Assembly: GCF_049701115.1 (NCBI RefSeq)
Contig: NZ_JBNATX010000020.1
Span: 1-37,657 of the forward strand
Source of the DNA: Thermoanaerobacter sp049701115
GTDB lineage: Bacteria; Bacillota; Thermoanaerobacteria; Thermoanaerobacterales; Thermoanaerobacteraceae
Reading direction: 5' to 3'
Length of the DNA: 37,657 nt
How positions within the stretch are numbered: position 1 is the first letter of the stretch; every line of letters starts with the position of its first letter. The translations under genes were made by a program, and so were the position numbers. Shown one piece after another: positions 23,570 through 31,545 of this stretch. A model generated the notes under the pieces. The model searched no databases. It saw nothing but the letters and a program-made list of their open reading frames with translations, and was not told the DNA's origin.

Positions 23570-23621
23570 CACTTTTAAGATGAAATAGCAAATTTCTAAT
23601 ATAAAAAGAAATAAGGAATAA

Positions 23622-23656
23622 ATAAAAAGAAATGACAGGGATTAAGTCTCCCTGTC
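23622..23656 (-). terminator. Intrinsic terminator of the LytTR regulator gene
   Basis: On the minus strand GACAGGG (23656-23650) pairs with CCCTGTC (23640-23634), followed by a T-rich tail (to about 23622). The regulator's stop codon lies in the loop, so cstA needs its own promoter between here and 23499. Confidence 0.8.
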
Positions 23657-24379
23657 AAGGCCAAGTAAGTTTTTTAGTTCTTTTATTTGAGACTTGCTTA
23701 CGGGTATCTGAGTTTTTTTGTCATCATCCATTACAAGCCAGTAAGTTCCTTTAAACCAGGGGAGTATTTCTAAAATTTTGTTAAAATTCACTATATAACT
23801 TTTTTGAACTCTGAAAAATCCCTTATCTTTTAATTTTTCTTCTAAACTTTTCATCGTTCCCCTGTATATAAAAGTTTCATTTTTAGTTTTTATCAGCACA
23901 TTTCCTTCATGGGCTTCAGCAAATACAATTTGATTAAGGTCCAGAAGCTTTATTCTTTCATTTTTTTCTACGGCGAGCTTTTCAATCGGAATTTCAATTT
24001 CTTTGTATAAAGACCTTATTTTTTCTAAGGTTTTATACAAGCGTTGATGGCTTATAGGCTTTAGTAAATAGTCCACTACTCCTATTTCAAAAGCGTCTAT
24101 GGCGTGGATGTCATAAGCAGTTACAAAAACCACAAAAGGAGGTTTTCCTATTTCAGAAATAGATGAAATATGTCTTGCCAGTTCACAGCCGTGTATTTTA
24201 GGGATGTTTATGTCTAAAAATATGACGTCTGGTTTTAGTTTTTCAATCAGATGTAATCCGGTTATTCCATTGTCTGCTTCTCCTACAACTTCTACGTCGC
24301 CGTATTCTCTTAGTAAATATTTCAATTCCTCTCTAGCAGGTTCTTCATCTTCAATAATTAGCGCTCTCAATATCTTCAT
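23642..24379 (-). CDS. LytTR-family response regulator
   Basis: About 245 aa. The receiver domain covers residues about 2-120, with acidic pocket EDEEPAREE, phospho-acceptor Asp in DVIFLDINIPKIHG near residue 55, and conserved Thr/Lys (VTAYD, LLKPI). The C-terminal LytTR DNA-binding domain (about 140-243) has EAHEGNVLIKT, FFRVQKSYIVN and IPVSKSQIKELK. I chose ATG 24379 (MKILRALII): it sits 8 nt after a GAGGAA site, while the longer ATG at 24388 is too close to that site. The start overlaps the sensor kinase gene by 29 bases. It probably activates cstA. Named LytR/LytT in other species. Confidence 0.93.
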   Translation of the reverse strand: MKILRALIIEDEEPAREELKYLLREYGDVEVVGEADNGITGLHLIEKLKPDVIFLDINIPKIHGCELARHISSISEIGKPPFVVFVTAYDIHAIDAFEIGVVDYLLKPISHQRLYKTLEKIRSLYKEIEIPIEKLAVEKNERIKLLDLNQIVFAEAHEGNVLIKTKNETFIYRGTMKSLEEKLKDKGFFRVQKSYIVNFNKILEILPWFKGTYWLVMDDDKKTQIPVSKSQIKELKNLLGLDRET

Positions 24380-26090
24380 AAATCTCATTCCTCAGTACAT
24401 ATATTTTGGGTATTTTAAAGGAGACTCTTGTTCCCTTTCCCAACTCACTTTCAATAGATAAAGCGCATTCTTTAGAAAAAGCTACAGTAAGCCTTTCATT
24501 GACGTTATAAAGTCCTATTCCTGCTCCTTTCCCTATCCCTTCTTTAAAGAGATTTTTAAGTTCTTCTTGAGTCATTCCTACTCCATCGTCTTCCACGTAG
24601 AAGTTTATATAATCTCCCTCATCTTTTATTTTTATCTTTACTGTTCCTTTTTCACCTTTTGGAAGAATTCCGTGTTTTACAGCATTTTCCACAATAGGTT
24701 GAAGGATAAAGGAAGGCATGTAGCAGGTGAGAATACTTACATCTATATCTTGATCTATGTTTAATTTGTCGCCAAAGCGGGCTTTTTCGATGTAAAGGTA
24801 CGCATTTATATTGTTCAATTCTTCTTCGACAGTTATATATTTTCCTACATTTCTCAAGTTGTGCCTGAAATATTCACTTAGGTTTATGAGAAGTTCTCTA
24901 GCAATGCGAGGATTTGTGCGTATGAAAGATATAACTGTATTCAAGGAATTAAAGAGAAAATGAGGGTTTATCTGGGCTTGCAGAGCATTCAATTTTGCCT
25001 CGGTTGCCAATTTTTTCTGGTATTCCGCATCTGCAATTTCTAATTGGTAAGATATTAAATGACCTAATCCTTTTGCCAGTTCTATCTCAGCGTTTGTTAT
25101 CATGTTGTCACGGGATTTTTTCCCACCCTTATAAAGTTTTAGCGTACCTACTAATTTATCATATTTGAAAAGTGGGACAATTACGGCAGAATTAAGTTCA
25201 CAGTTTTCATAAGGACAGCCTATTTCTTCTCTGGATTTGGCTATTTTTATTTCTCCAGTTTTTATAGCTTCCTTTGTAGCATTGGTCAAAATAGGGCTTC
25301 CTGGCTTATGGTGATCAGATGCTATGCCCACATGAGCCAGTATCTTTTTCTTGTCAGTGATTGCTACTGCAGAGACGTTTGTGCACTCTAATATTATTTC
25401 TGCTGTTTTTTGGGCCGATTCTTCATTTAAACCTTTTCTCAAATAAGGAAGGGTTTTGGAGGCTATATCTAAAGCTACTTTTGCTTGTATTGCGGCAATT
25501 TGTTCTTTTTCATCAAATATGGATTTTATTATTATCATAAATATTCCTATGCCTGTTGCATTTACTACCATCATGGGGATTCCAACAATTTTTACTAATT
25601 CAACAGCTTGGTGAAAAGGTTTGGCTGTAGCAAGGATTATTAACATTTGAACGCCCTCTCCGATGAAACCTGCCAAAAAGGCATAGTCCCATGGTATATA
25701 TTTACCTTTATAGTACCTGCGAATTATTCCACCTGCGAATCCTTCGAGTATAGTAGAAATACCGCAAGGGATTGCGGTGAACCCACCTAAGAAGAATCTA
25801 TGAATGCCTGCTATAAGACCTGCTCCTAGACCCACAAAAGGACCACCTATAAGTCCTGCTACCATAGGGCCTACTACTCTTGAATTTGCTATTGCATCGT
25901 TTATAGGAACTCCTAAGTAAGTTCCTGCTATGCCAATTAGGCCAAATATTATCATAGTAACTGCTAAGTCTTTTTTTGTAAGAGAAGTATTATACACCAT
26001 TTTTTTGAAAAATTCCGCTTTTGAAAGGAGAAAAGCCAAAAGAGCAATTATGCTAAACCTTTCTGCTAAAGTGATCAAAAGGTCATACAT
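24351..26090 (-). CDS. LytS-type sensor histidine kinase (5TM-5TMR_LYT)
   Basis: 579 aa. The N-terminal ~190 residues form the 5TMR_LYT membrane region (GVPINDAIANSRVVGPMVAG, then GPFVGLGAGLIAGIHRFFLGG). A GAF domain follows at about 215-350, with two cysteines in EEIGCPYENCEL near residue 310 that could bind a metal or form a disulfide. The His kinase domain has the phospho-His in ALQAQINPHFLFNSLNTV near residue 380 and the N box FILQPIVENAVKHGI. The HATPase region ends with GIGKGAGIGLYNVNERL. It senses an extracellular or membrane signal and phosphorylates the LytTR regulator. Relatives in this class sense pyruvate (BtsS, YpdA) or wall state (LytS). Confidence 0.93.
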   Translation of the reverse strand: MYDLLITLAERFSIIALLAFLLSKAEFFKKMVYNTSLTKKDLAVTMIIFGLIGIAGTYLGVPINDAIANSRVVGPMVAGLIGGPFVGLGAGLIAGIHRFFLGGFTAIPCGISTILEGFAGGIIRRYYKGKYIPWDYAFLAGFIGEGVQMLIILATAKPFHQAVELVKIVGIPMMVVNATGIGIFMIIIKSIFDEKEQIAAIQAKVALDIASKTLPYLRKGLNEESAQKTAEIILECTNVSAVAITDKKKILAHVGIASDHHKPGSPILTNATKEAIKTGEIKIAKSREEIGCPYENCELNSAVIVPLFKYDKLVGTLKLYKGGKKSRDNMITNAEIELAKGLGHLISYQLEIADAEYQKKLATEAKLNALQAQINPHFLFNSLNTVISFIRTNPRIARELLINLSEYFRHNLRNVGKYITVEEELNNINAYLYIEKARFGDKLNIDQDIDVSILTCYMPSFILQPIVENAVKHGILPKGEKGTVKIKIKDEGDYINFYVEDDGVGMTQEELKNLFKEGIGKGAGIGLYNVNERLTVAFSKECALSIESELGKGTRVSFKIPKIYVLRNEIYEDIESANY

Positions 26091-26202
26091 AGGAATTCAC
26101 TCCAAAATAAAGGAATTTTTACATTTTTGTCGAAATTGTAAGGTATACTTGGTTATTTCTATTGTACAAAAATTTTTACTATACTGCAATGGATTATTTT
26201 AA

Positions 26203-26227
26203 GGAACAATTTTTAAACAATCTCGTC
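26203..26227 (+). promoter_or_regulatory. ECF-type promoter upstream of sigma factor gene
   Basis: GGAAC at 26203-26207, exactly 16 nt, then CGTC at 26224-26227. This is the usual ECF -35/-10 architecture and suggests that the sigma factor drives its own operon. Confidence 0.65.
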
Positions 26228-26254
26228 TAAAAATTTAAGAAGGAGGTCTGAAAG

Positions 26255-26839
26255 GTGGGAGAGGAAGAACTTCTGGAAAGAGCAAGAAATGGAGATGACG
26301 AAGCATTTAGCTTGCTTATGAAAAATTATGAGAAGTATGTATATAATGTCATATTGAGAATTGTGGAAGAAAAAGAAGAAGCAAAAGATATTGCCCAAGA
26401 AACTTTTATTAAAGCCTATATGAACATAAAAACCTTTAGGAAAGATAGCAGTTTCAAGACCTGGATTTATAGGATTGCTGTAAATACTGCTATGGATTAT
26501 CTCAGGAGGAAGGCCAGATCGAAAATCGACCTTGTCGCAACTCATAAAGATGGATTAGAAGTAAAAAATTTTCAAATGCCGGAAGAGGTAATTGAGCAAA
26601 GACTCACTGTAGAAATGGTGAGAAAAGAGATAAGTAAACTTCCTGTGGATTACAAAGTAGCTCTTATTTTAAAAGATATAGAAGGAATGAGTTATGAAGA
26701 AATTTCTAATATATTAAAAATTAATCTTGGGACAGTGAAATCTAGGATATGGAGAGCGAGAAATCTTTTGAGGGAAAGGATAAAATCACTCCCCGAATTT
26801 TTAAGTTCCCAGGAAAGGGGCGAGAATAATGGATTGTAA
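26255..26839 (+). CDS. ECF-type RNA polymerase sigma factor
   Basis: 194 aa. Region 2 is at about residues 10-75 (DDEAFSLLMKNYEKYVYNVI, AKDIAQETFIKAY, FKTWIYRIAVNTAMDYLRRK). Region 4 is at about 125-178 (PVDYKVALILKDIEGMSYEE, then LGTVKSRIWRARNLLRERI). There is no region 1 or 3, so it is a typical group-4 sigma, SigW-like in general layout. Start is GTG at 26255, 8 nt after AGGAGG. It overlaps the anti-sigma gene by 11 bases. A GGAAC-N16-CGTC element precedes it, indicating autoregulation. Its regulon is not visible in this window. Confidence 0.95.
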   Translation: MGEEELLERARNGDDEAFSLLMKNYEKYVYNVILRIVEEKEEAKDIAQETFIKAYMNIKTFRKDSSFKTWIYRIAVNTAMDYLRRKARSKIDLVATHKDGLEVKNFQMPEEVIEQRLTVEMVRKEISKLPVDYKVALILKDIEGMSYEEISNILKINLGTVKSRIWRARNLLRERIKSLPEFLSSQERGENNGL

Positions 26840-27626
26840 AAAAGCCCTTGAACTCATGCATGCATATTTTGATAATGAATTAGCGGAAGGGGAAAGAGTG
26901 GAGTTAGAAGAACATTTAAAGAGTTGTGAAAGTTGCAGAAGGGAATTTTTGATGCAGGAAAGGATAATGGAAAATTTAAAGGCTTTTCCTGTAGAAGAGC
27001 TTCCAGCAGGATTTAATGAGTCTTTACATGAAAAAATAGCTACATTAAAGAGAAAAAAGGGGAACCGAAAGAAGAATTTTCTCGCTGGAATTTTAGCTGC
27101 TTCTTTACTTCTTATGACAATGTTTTTAGTTTATGATTTTGACGTTGGTTTAGAAAAATACAAAGGGTCCTCCTCAGATATTATCCAGATGGCTGGAACG
27201 AAAAGCATCGAGGAGAAGGGGATTGAAAGAAAACTTCCTGCAAATGTTTTAAGGGGAATTACAAAAATTGCTTATATTGACATAGAAGTAAATGATTTAA
27301 ATAAGGAATCTGAGGAAATTGTTAAGATAGTAAAAGAGGAAGGAGGAAGTGTGGAGAGCTACACCAAAGAAGAAGGGGAAGTAAAATTTACTTTTAAAGT
27401 CAAAGAAGAAAGATTTGAGAGAATAATTTCTGAGTTAAAAAACACAGGGAAGTTTACGAAATTTCAGATTACTACTAAAGAGATAGAACAACCTAATAAT
27501 TGGGCTACGATAAACCTTTCAATAAAAAAAGGAAAGGACTTTAAACCGATTGTCATTACAATTTTGAGCCTTTTAGGTGTAATTTTTGGGGTTTATAAAG
27601 GGTATATTTATTTTAAAAGGAGATGA
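26829..27626 (+). CDS. Zinc-finger anti-sigma factor with DUF4349-like extracellular domain
   Basis: 265 aa. The N-terminal ZAS/zf-HC2 domain has His29, Cys33 and Cys36 (EEHLKSCESC), with an extra Cys3, and binds the sigma factor in the cytoplasm. A membrane segment lies near residues 83-105 (FLAGILAASLLLMTMFLVYDF). Then comes an extracellular region of about 110 residues with IDIEVNDLNKESEEIVKIVK and VKEERFERIISELKNTGKFT, which resembles DUF4349. A second membrane segment is at the C-terminus (VITILSLLGVIFGVYKGYIY). The protein is thus a two-helix membrane sensor rather than the usual single-pass form. It overlaps the sigma gene by 11 bases and ends in a terminator. Confidence 0.9.
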   Translation: MDCKKALELMHAYFDNELAEGERVELEEHLKSCESCRREFLMQERIMENLKAFPVEELPAGFNESLHEKIATLKRKKGNRKKNFLAGILAASLLLMTMFLVYDFDVGLEKYKGSSSDIIQMAGTKSIEEKGIERKLPANVLRGITKIAYIDIEVNDLNKESEEIVKIVKEEGGSVESYTKEEGEVKFTFKVKEERFERIISELKNTGKFTKFQITTKEIEQPNNWATINLSIKKGKDFKPIVITILSLLGVIFGVYKGYIYFKRR

Positions 27627-27648
27627 GAATTTACATCTTCTTTTTTTT
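27619..27648 (+). terminator. Terminator of the sigma/anti-sigma operon
   Basis: GGAGATG (27619-27625) / CATCTTC (27634-27640) with one G-T pair, then a run of T. The stop codon of the anti-sigma gene overlaps the stem. Confidence 0.6.
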
Positions 27649-27698
27649 GAGGTATATTAAAATACATGAAGGAGAATAAATTAAACGGGAGTGGTTAA

Positions 27699-30314
27699 AT
27701 GGAAAAGTTTTTGTTAATTGATGGTAGTAGTCTTATGTATAGAGCCTATTATGCTTTACCTATGCTCACTACCAGCGAAGGATTGCATACAAACGCTTTA
27801 TATGGCTTTACGATGATGTTGTTAAAATTATTGGAGGAGGAGAAACCCGATTACATAGCTATTGCTTTTGACAAAAAGGCTCCTACTTTCAGGCACAAAG
27901 AGTTTAAAGAGTACAAAGCCACAAGGCAGGCAATGCCAGAAGAACTTTCTGAACAGGTAGACCTTTTGAAGGAAGTAATCGATGGTTTTAATATAAAAAC
28001 TCTGGAATTGGAAGGATATGAAGCAGATGACATAATAGGTACTGTTTCAAAGATCGCAGAAGAAAAAGGACTGGAAGTCGTGATAGTCACGGGGGATAGG
28101 GACGCTTTGCAACTTATTTCTCCTAAAGTAAAAGTAAAAATTTCAAAAAAAGGAATAACACAAATGGAGGAATTTGACGAAAAAGCTGTAATAGAAAGAT
28201 ATGAAATAACTCCAAGACAGCTTATAGATTTGAAAGGTTTAATGGGCGATAAATCAGATAACATTCCAGGTATACCAAACATAGGAGAAAAGACTGCTAT
28301 AAAACTTTTAAAAGAATTCGGTTCGGTGGAAGGAATACTTGAGAATACCTCTAAGCTGACAGGAAAGCTCAAAGAGACCATAGAACAGAATATAGAGCTA
28401 GCCCTTATGAGTAAAAGGCTGGCTACTATAAGTAGAGATATTCCTATTAAGATCGATTTTGAAGAATACAGATTGAGAGAATTTAATTACGCAAAGTTAT
28501 GGGAACTTTTTAATAGGCTTGAATTTTACAGTCTTCTGGATAACATAAAAAAGGGAGTTTCACAGACTGTTTCTGCTGCCGTACCACAGAAATGGGAAAA
28601 AGTAAATATCATAGAGGCTTTGAAGCTTTTAGAAAAAGCTAAAAATATAGCTTTCTATCCTCTTATGTATGAGGGGGAAATAAAAAAGATAGCATTTTCT
28701 TTTGATGGTGTTACTTTTTACTCGGATATTGAAAATTTAGAAGATTTACGAGGAGTGTTCGAAAGGGAAGATTGTGAATTTGTTTCTCATGAAATAAAGG
28801 ATTTCTTAGTAAAACTTTCATACAAAGGGATAGAATGTAAAAGTAAATATTTAGATACGGCAATAATGGCTTATCTTCTGAATCCTTCCGAGTCTAGTTA
28901 TGATTTGGACAGGGTTTTGAAAAGATACCTTAAAGTCGATGTACTGTCTTATGAAGAAGTATTTGGAAAAGGTAAAGACAGGAAAGGGTATGGTGAAATA
29001 AAAGAAGATATTATAGCTGAATACATATGCAAGAGGTGCAGTCACCTATTTGAATTAAAAGATAAACTCATGAGTTTTATTAAAGAAATGGGTATGGAGG
29101 AACTTTTACTGGAAATAGAGATGCCGCTTGTGGAAGTTTTAAAAACAATGGAAGTAGCTGGATTTACTCTTGACAGGAGCGTTTTAAAGGAACTTTCAGA
29201 AAAAATAGATGAAAGAATTGCCGAAATATTGGATAAAATTTATAAAGAAGCGGGATACCAATTTAATGTCAATTCTCCCAAACAACTCGGTGAATTCCTC
29301 TTTGAAAAGCTGGGACTTCCTGTTATAAAGAAGACAAAAACAGGTTATTCCACTGATTCCGAGGTGCTAGAGCAACTTACTGCCTATAATGACATTGTAA
29401 GTGATATAATAGAGTATAGACAACTCATGAAACTCAAGTCTACATATATAGAGGGTTTTTTGCCGTTGATGGATGAAAATAATAGAGTACACTCTAATTT
29501 CAAACAAATGGTGGCGGCTACAGGGCGAATAAGCAGTACAGAACCTAATCTACAAAATATACCTATAAGAGAAGAATTTGGAAGACAAATAAGAAGAGCA
29601 TTTATTCCTAGGACGAAGGACGGTTACATTGTTTCGGCAGATTATTCCCAGATCGAGTTGAGAGTTTTGGCACATCTTTCTGAAGATGAAAAACTGATAG
29701 AGGCTTTTATGAAAAATGAAGATATACACACGAGAACAGCTTCTGAGGTTTTTAAAGTGCCTCCAGAAAATGTTACTCCTGAAATGAGGAGGGCAGCTAA
29801 AGTAGTAAATTTTGGTATAATATACGGGATGAGCGATTATGGTTTGGCTAAAGACCTTAAGATTTCCAGAAAGGAAGCTAAAGAATATATTGACAACTAT
29901 TTTGAGAAGTATAAAGGTGTGAAAGCATATATAGAGAGAGTTATTAGATTTGCCAAAGAAAATGGTTATGTTACAACTATAATGAACAGAAGGAGATACA
30001 TCCCTGAAATAAATTCGAGGAATTTCACTCAGAGGGCACAAGCAGAGAGGTTGGCCATGAATACTCCTATACAAGGAAGCGCTGCTGATATAATAAAAAT
30101 GGCAATGGTAAAAGTGCATCGGGAGTTCAAAAGGCTTGGTTTAAAATCGCAGCTTATATTACAAGTTCATGACGAACTTGTGGTGGATGCTTATAAGGAT
30201 GAAGTGGAAGTGGTAAAAGATATATTAAAGGAAAATATGGAAAATGTGATAAAACTCAAGGTTCCGTTGGTGGTGGAGATTGGAGTAGGTTCTAATTGGT
30301 TTTTAGCTAAGTGA
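27699..30314 (+). CDS. polA: DNA polymerase I
   Basis: 871 aa. The 5'-3' exonuclease domain is at about residues 1-290 (LLIDGSSLMYRAYYAL, FDKKAPTFRHKEFKEYK, LEGYEADDIIGT, KGLMGDKSDNIPGIP). The middle domain at about 300-460 has the 3'-5' exonuclease fold, but the DTETT motif I is not found: the corresponding stretch reads NIAFYPLMYEGE, so proofreading is probably lost, as in Bst polymerase. The polymerase domain (about 465-871) is complete: motif A SADYSQIELRVLAH, motif B RRAAKVVNFGIIYGMSDYG, motif C LQVHDELVVDA. It joins Okazaki fragments and repairs gaps. It heads a run with coaE and a lytic transglycosylase, the usual Firmicute polA-coaE order (mutM absent). Confidence 0.97.
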   Translation: MEKFLLIDGSSLMYRAYYALPMLTTSEGLHTNALYGFTMMLLKLLEEEKPDYIAIAFDKKAPTFRHKEFKEYKATRQAMPEELSEQVDLLKEVIDGFNIKTLELEGYEADDIIGTVSKIAEEKGLEVVIVTGDRDALQLISPKVKVKISKKGITQMEEFDEKAVIERYEITPRQLIDLKGLMGDKSDNIPGIPNIGEKTAIKLLKEFGSVEGILENTSKLTGKLKETIEQNIELALMSKRLATISRDIPIKIDFEEYRLREFNYAKLWELFNRLEFYSLLDNIKKGVSQTVSAAVPQKWEKVNIIEALKLLEKAKNIAFYPLMYEGEIKKIAFSFDGVTFYSDIENLEDLRGVFEREDCEFVSHEIKDFLVKLSYKGIECKSKYLDTAIMAYLLNPSESSYDLDRVLKRYLKVDVLSYEEVFGKGKDRKGYGEIKEDIIAEYICKRCSHLFELKDKLMSFIKEMGMEELLLEIEMPLVEVLKTMEVAGFTLDRSVLKELSEKIDERIAEILDKIYKEAGYQFNVNSPKQLGEFLFEKLGLPVIKKTKTGYSTDSEVLEQLTAYNDIVSDIIEYRQLMKLKSTYIEGFLPLMDENNRVHSNFKQMVAATGRISSTEPNLQNIPIREEFGRQIRRAFIPRTKDGYIVSADYSQIELRVLAHLSEDEKLIEAFMKNEDIHTRTASEVFKVPPENVTPEMRRAAKVVNFGIIYGMSDYGLAKDLKISRKEAKEYIDNYFEKYKGVKAYIERVIRFAKENGYVTTIMNRRRYIPEINSRNFTQRAQAERLAMNTPIQGSAADIIKMAMVKVHREFKRLGLKSQLILQVHDELVVDAYKDEVEVVKDILKENMENVIKLKVPLVVEIGVGSNWFLAK

Positions 30315-30323
30315 GGTGAAAAT

Positions 30324-30935
30324 ATGAAGGTGGTTGGGCTCACGGGAGGTATTGGGTCAGGTAAGAGCACCGTATCAAGAATTTTGTCGGGATTGGGTGC
30401 CAAGATAATAGACGCAGATTTGGTCTCCCGTGAGATAATGTCGAAAGGACAAGAGGCATATAATGAAATTGTGGATTATTTTGGAGAAGGTATTTTAGAT
30501 GAAAGAGGGGAGATTGACAGAAAAAAACTGGGTTTGATTGTTTTTGGAAATGAACAAAAACTCAAGAAATTAAATGAAATTACCCATCCAAAGATAATAG
30601 AAAAAATAAAAGCAATGATAGTGGAAGCGAAGAAGGAGGGAAATTACAGGTTAATTGTGGTGGATGCCGCTCTTTTAATTGAGACAGGACTTTATCAAAT
30701 GATGGATGAAATTTGGATGGTAGTTGTGGACATAGAGACACAAATAAAGAGGATTATGGCAAGAGATGGATTCTCTTATGAAGAAGCCCTTAAGAGGATA
30801 AGAAGTCAGATGCCTTTGGAGGAAAAGATAAAATATGCTGATTTTATAATAAACAACAGTAAAACATTAGAAAAGACAGAAGAACAAGTAAAACTTCTAT
30901 GGTCAAGATTTGATCGGAGGAATTGCTTTGGTTAA
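30324..30935 (+). CDS. coaE: Dephospho-CoA kinase
   Basis: 203 aa. It phosphorylates dephospho-CoA at the ribose 3'-OH, the last step of coenzyme A synthesis. Walker A GLTGGIGSGKST is at residues about 5-16. The CoaE signature segments DADLVSREIM, LNEITHPKI and VVDAALLIETGL follow, with a lid arginine region near MARDGFSYEEALKRI. The C-terminus is YADFIINNS. Start ATG follows GAGGTG, 9 bp after the polA stop, so it is co-transcribed with polA. It overlaps the next gene by 8 bases if that starts at 30928. Confidence 0.96.
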   Translation: MKVVGLTGGIGSGKSTVSRILSGLGAKIIDADLVSREIMSKGQEAYNEIVDYFGEGILDERGEIDRKKLGLIVFGNEQKLKKLNEITHPKIIEKIKAMIVEAKKEGNYRLIVVDAALLIETGLYQMMDEIWMVVVDIETQIKRIMARDGFSYEEALKRIRSQMPLEEKIKYADFIINNSKTLEKTEEQVKLLWSRFDRRNCFG

Positions 30936-31485
30936 GAAATATGTACTTTTTTTGTTGGTAATTTTAGCTATTTTTTTAACTTTTGAGGCAAGTAACCACT
31001 ATATTTTAAAGAAATTTTATCCTTTAGAATATAAAGAGTCTGTAGATACCTGGGCTAAAAAATTTGGAGTAGATCCATATCTTGTGTTTGCGATTATAAA
31101 AGTGGAAAGCAATTTTAATCCTAATGCTGTGTCTGCTAAAAATGCTGTAGGGCTCATGCAGATACTACCGGAGACCGGGCGATGGATTGCTGGGAAAATC
31201 GGTATTAAAGGTTTTAGAGAGGAAATGCTTTTTAATCCCGACACTAATATTAAAATGGGGACATGGTACCTTAGTTATCTTTTGAAAAATTTTGGTGGAG
31301 ATTTAAAATTGGCATTAGCAGCCTACAACGGTGGATGTGGAAATGTAGACCTTTGGCTAAAAGATAAGAGATTTTCACAGGATGGAAAGAGACTACATAA
31401 TATTCCATTTCCTGAGACAGATAGATATGTCAAGAAGGTATTGACGGCCTATCAGATTTACAAGTTTATATATACAAAAAAGTGA
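30928..31485 (+). CDS. Lytic transglycosylase (SLT domain)
   Basis: About 185 aa. There is an N-terminal signal anchor at about residues 5-21 (YVLFLLVILAIFLTF). The SLT domain has the catalytic Glu in AIIKVESNFNPNAVS near residue 56, then AVGLMQILPETGRWIA and LALAAYNGGCGNVDLW, as in E. coli MltC/Slt-like enzymes. It cleaves the glycan strands of peptidoglycan outside the membrane. I chose TTG 30928, 7 nt after GGAGG; an upstream TTG at 30910 has no ribosome site. It overlaps the coaE end by 8 bases, so it is in the same transcript. Confidence 0.9.
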   Translation: MVKKYVLFLLVILAIFLTFEASNHYILKKFYPLEYKESVDTWAKKFGVDPYLVFAIIKVESNFNPNAVSAKNAVGLMQILPETGRWIAGKIGIKGFREEMLFNPDTNIKMGTWYLSYLLKNFGGDLKLALAAYNGGCGNVDLWLKDKRFSQDGKRLHNIPFPETDRYVKKVLTAYQIYKFIYTKK

Positions 31486-31495
31486 AGAAAACTGG

Positions 31496-31501
31496 TATAA
31501 T
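31496..31501 (+). promoter_or_regulatory. Extended -10 promoter of pncB
   Basis: TATAAT preceded by TGG, 45 nt upstream of the pncB start. No clear -35. Confidence 0.5.
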
Positions 31502-31545
31502 AGTAATCGTTAAAGAAGAAAAAATATTAGGTAGGGAGGCTACAG

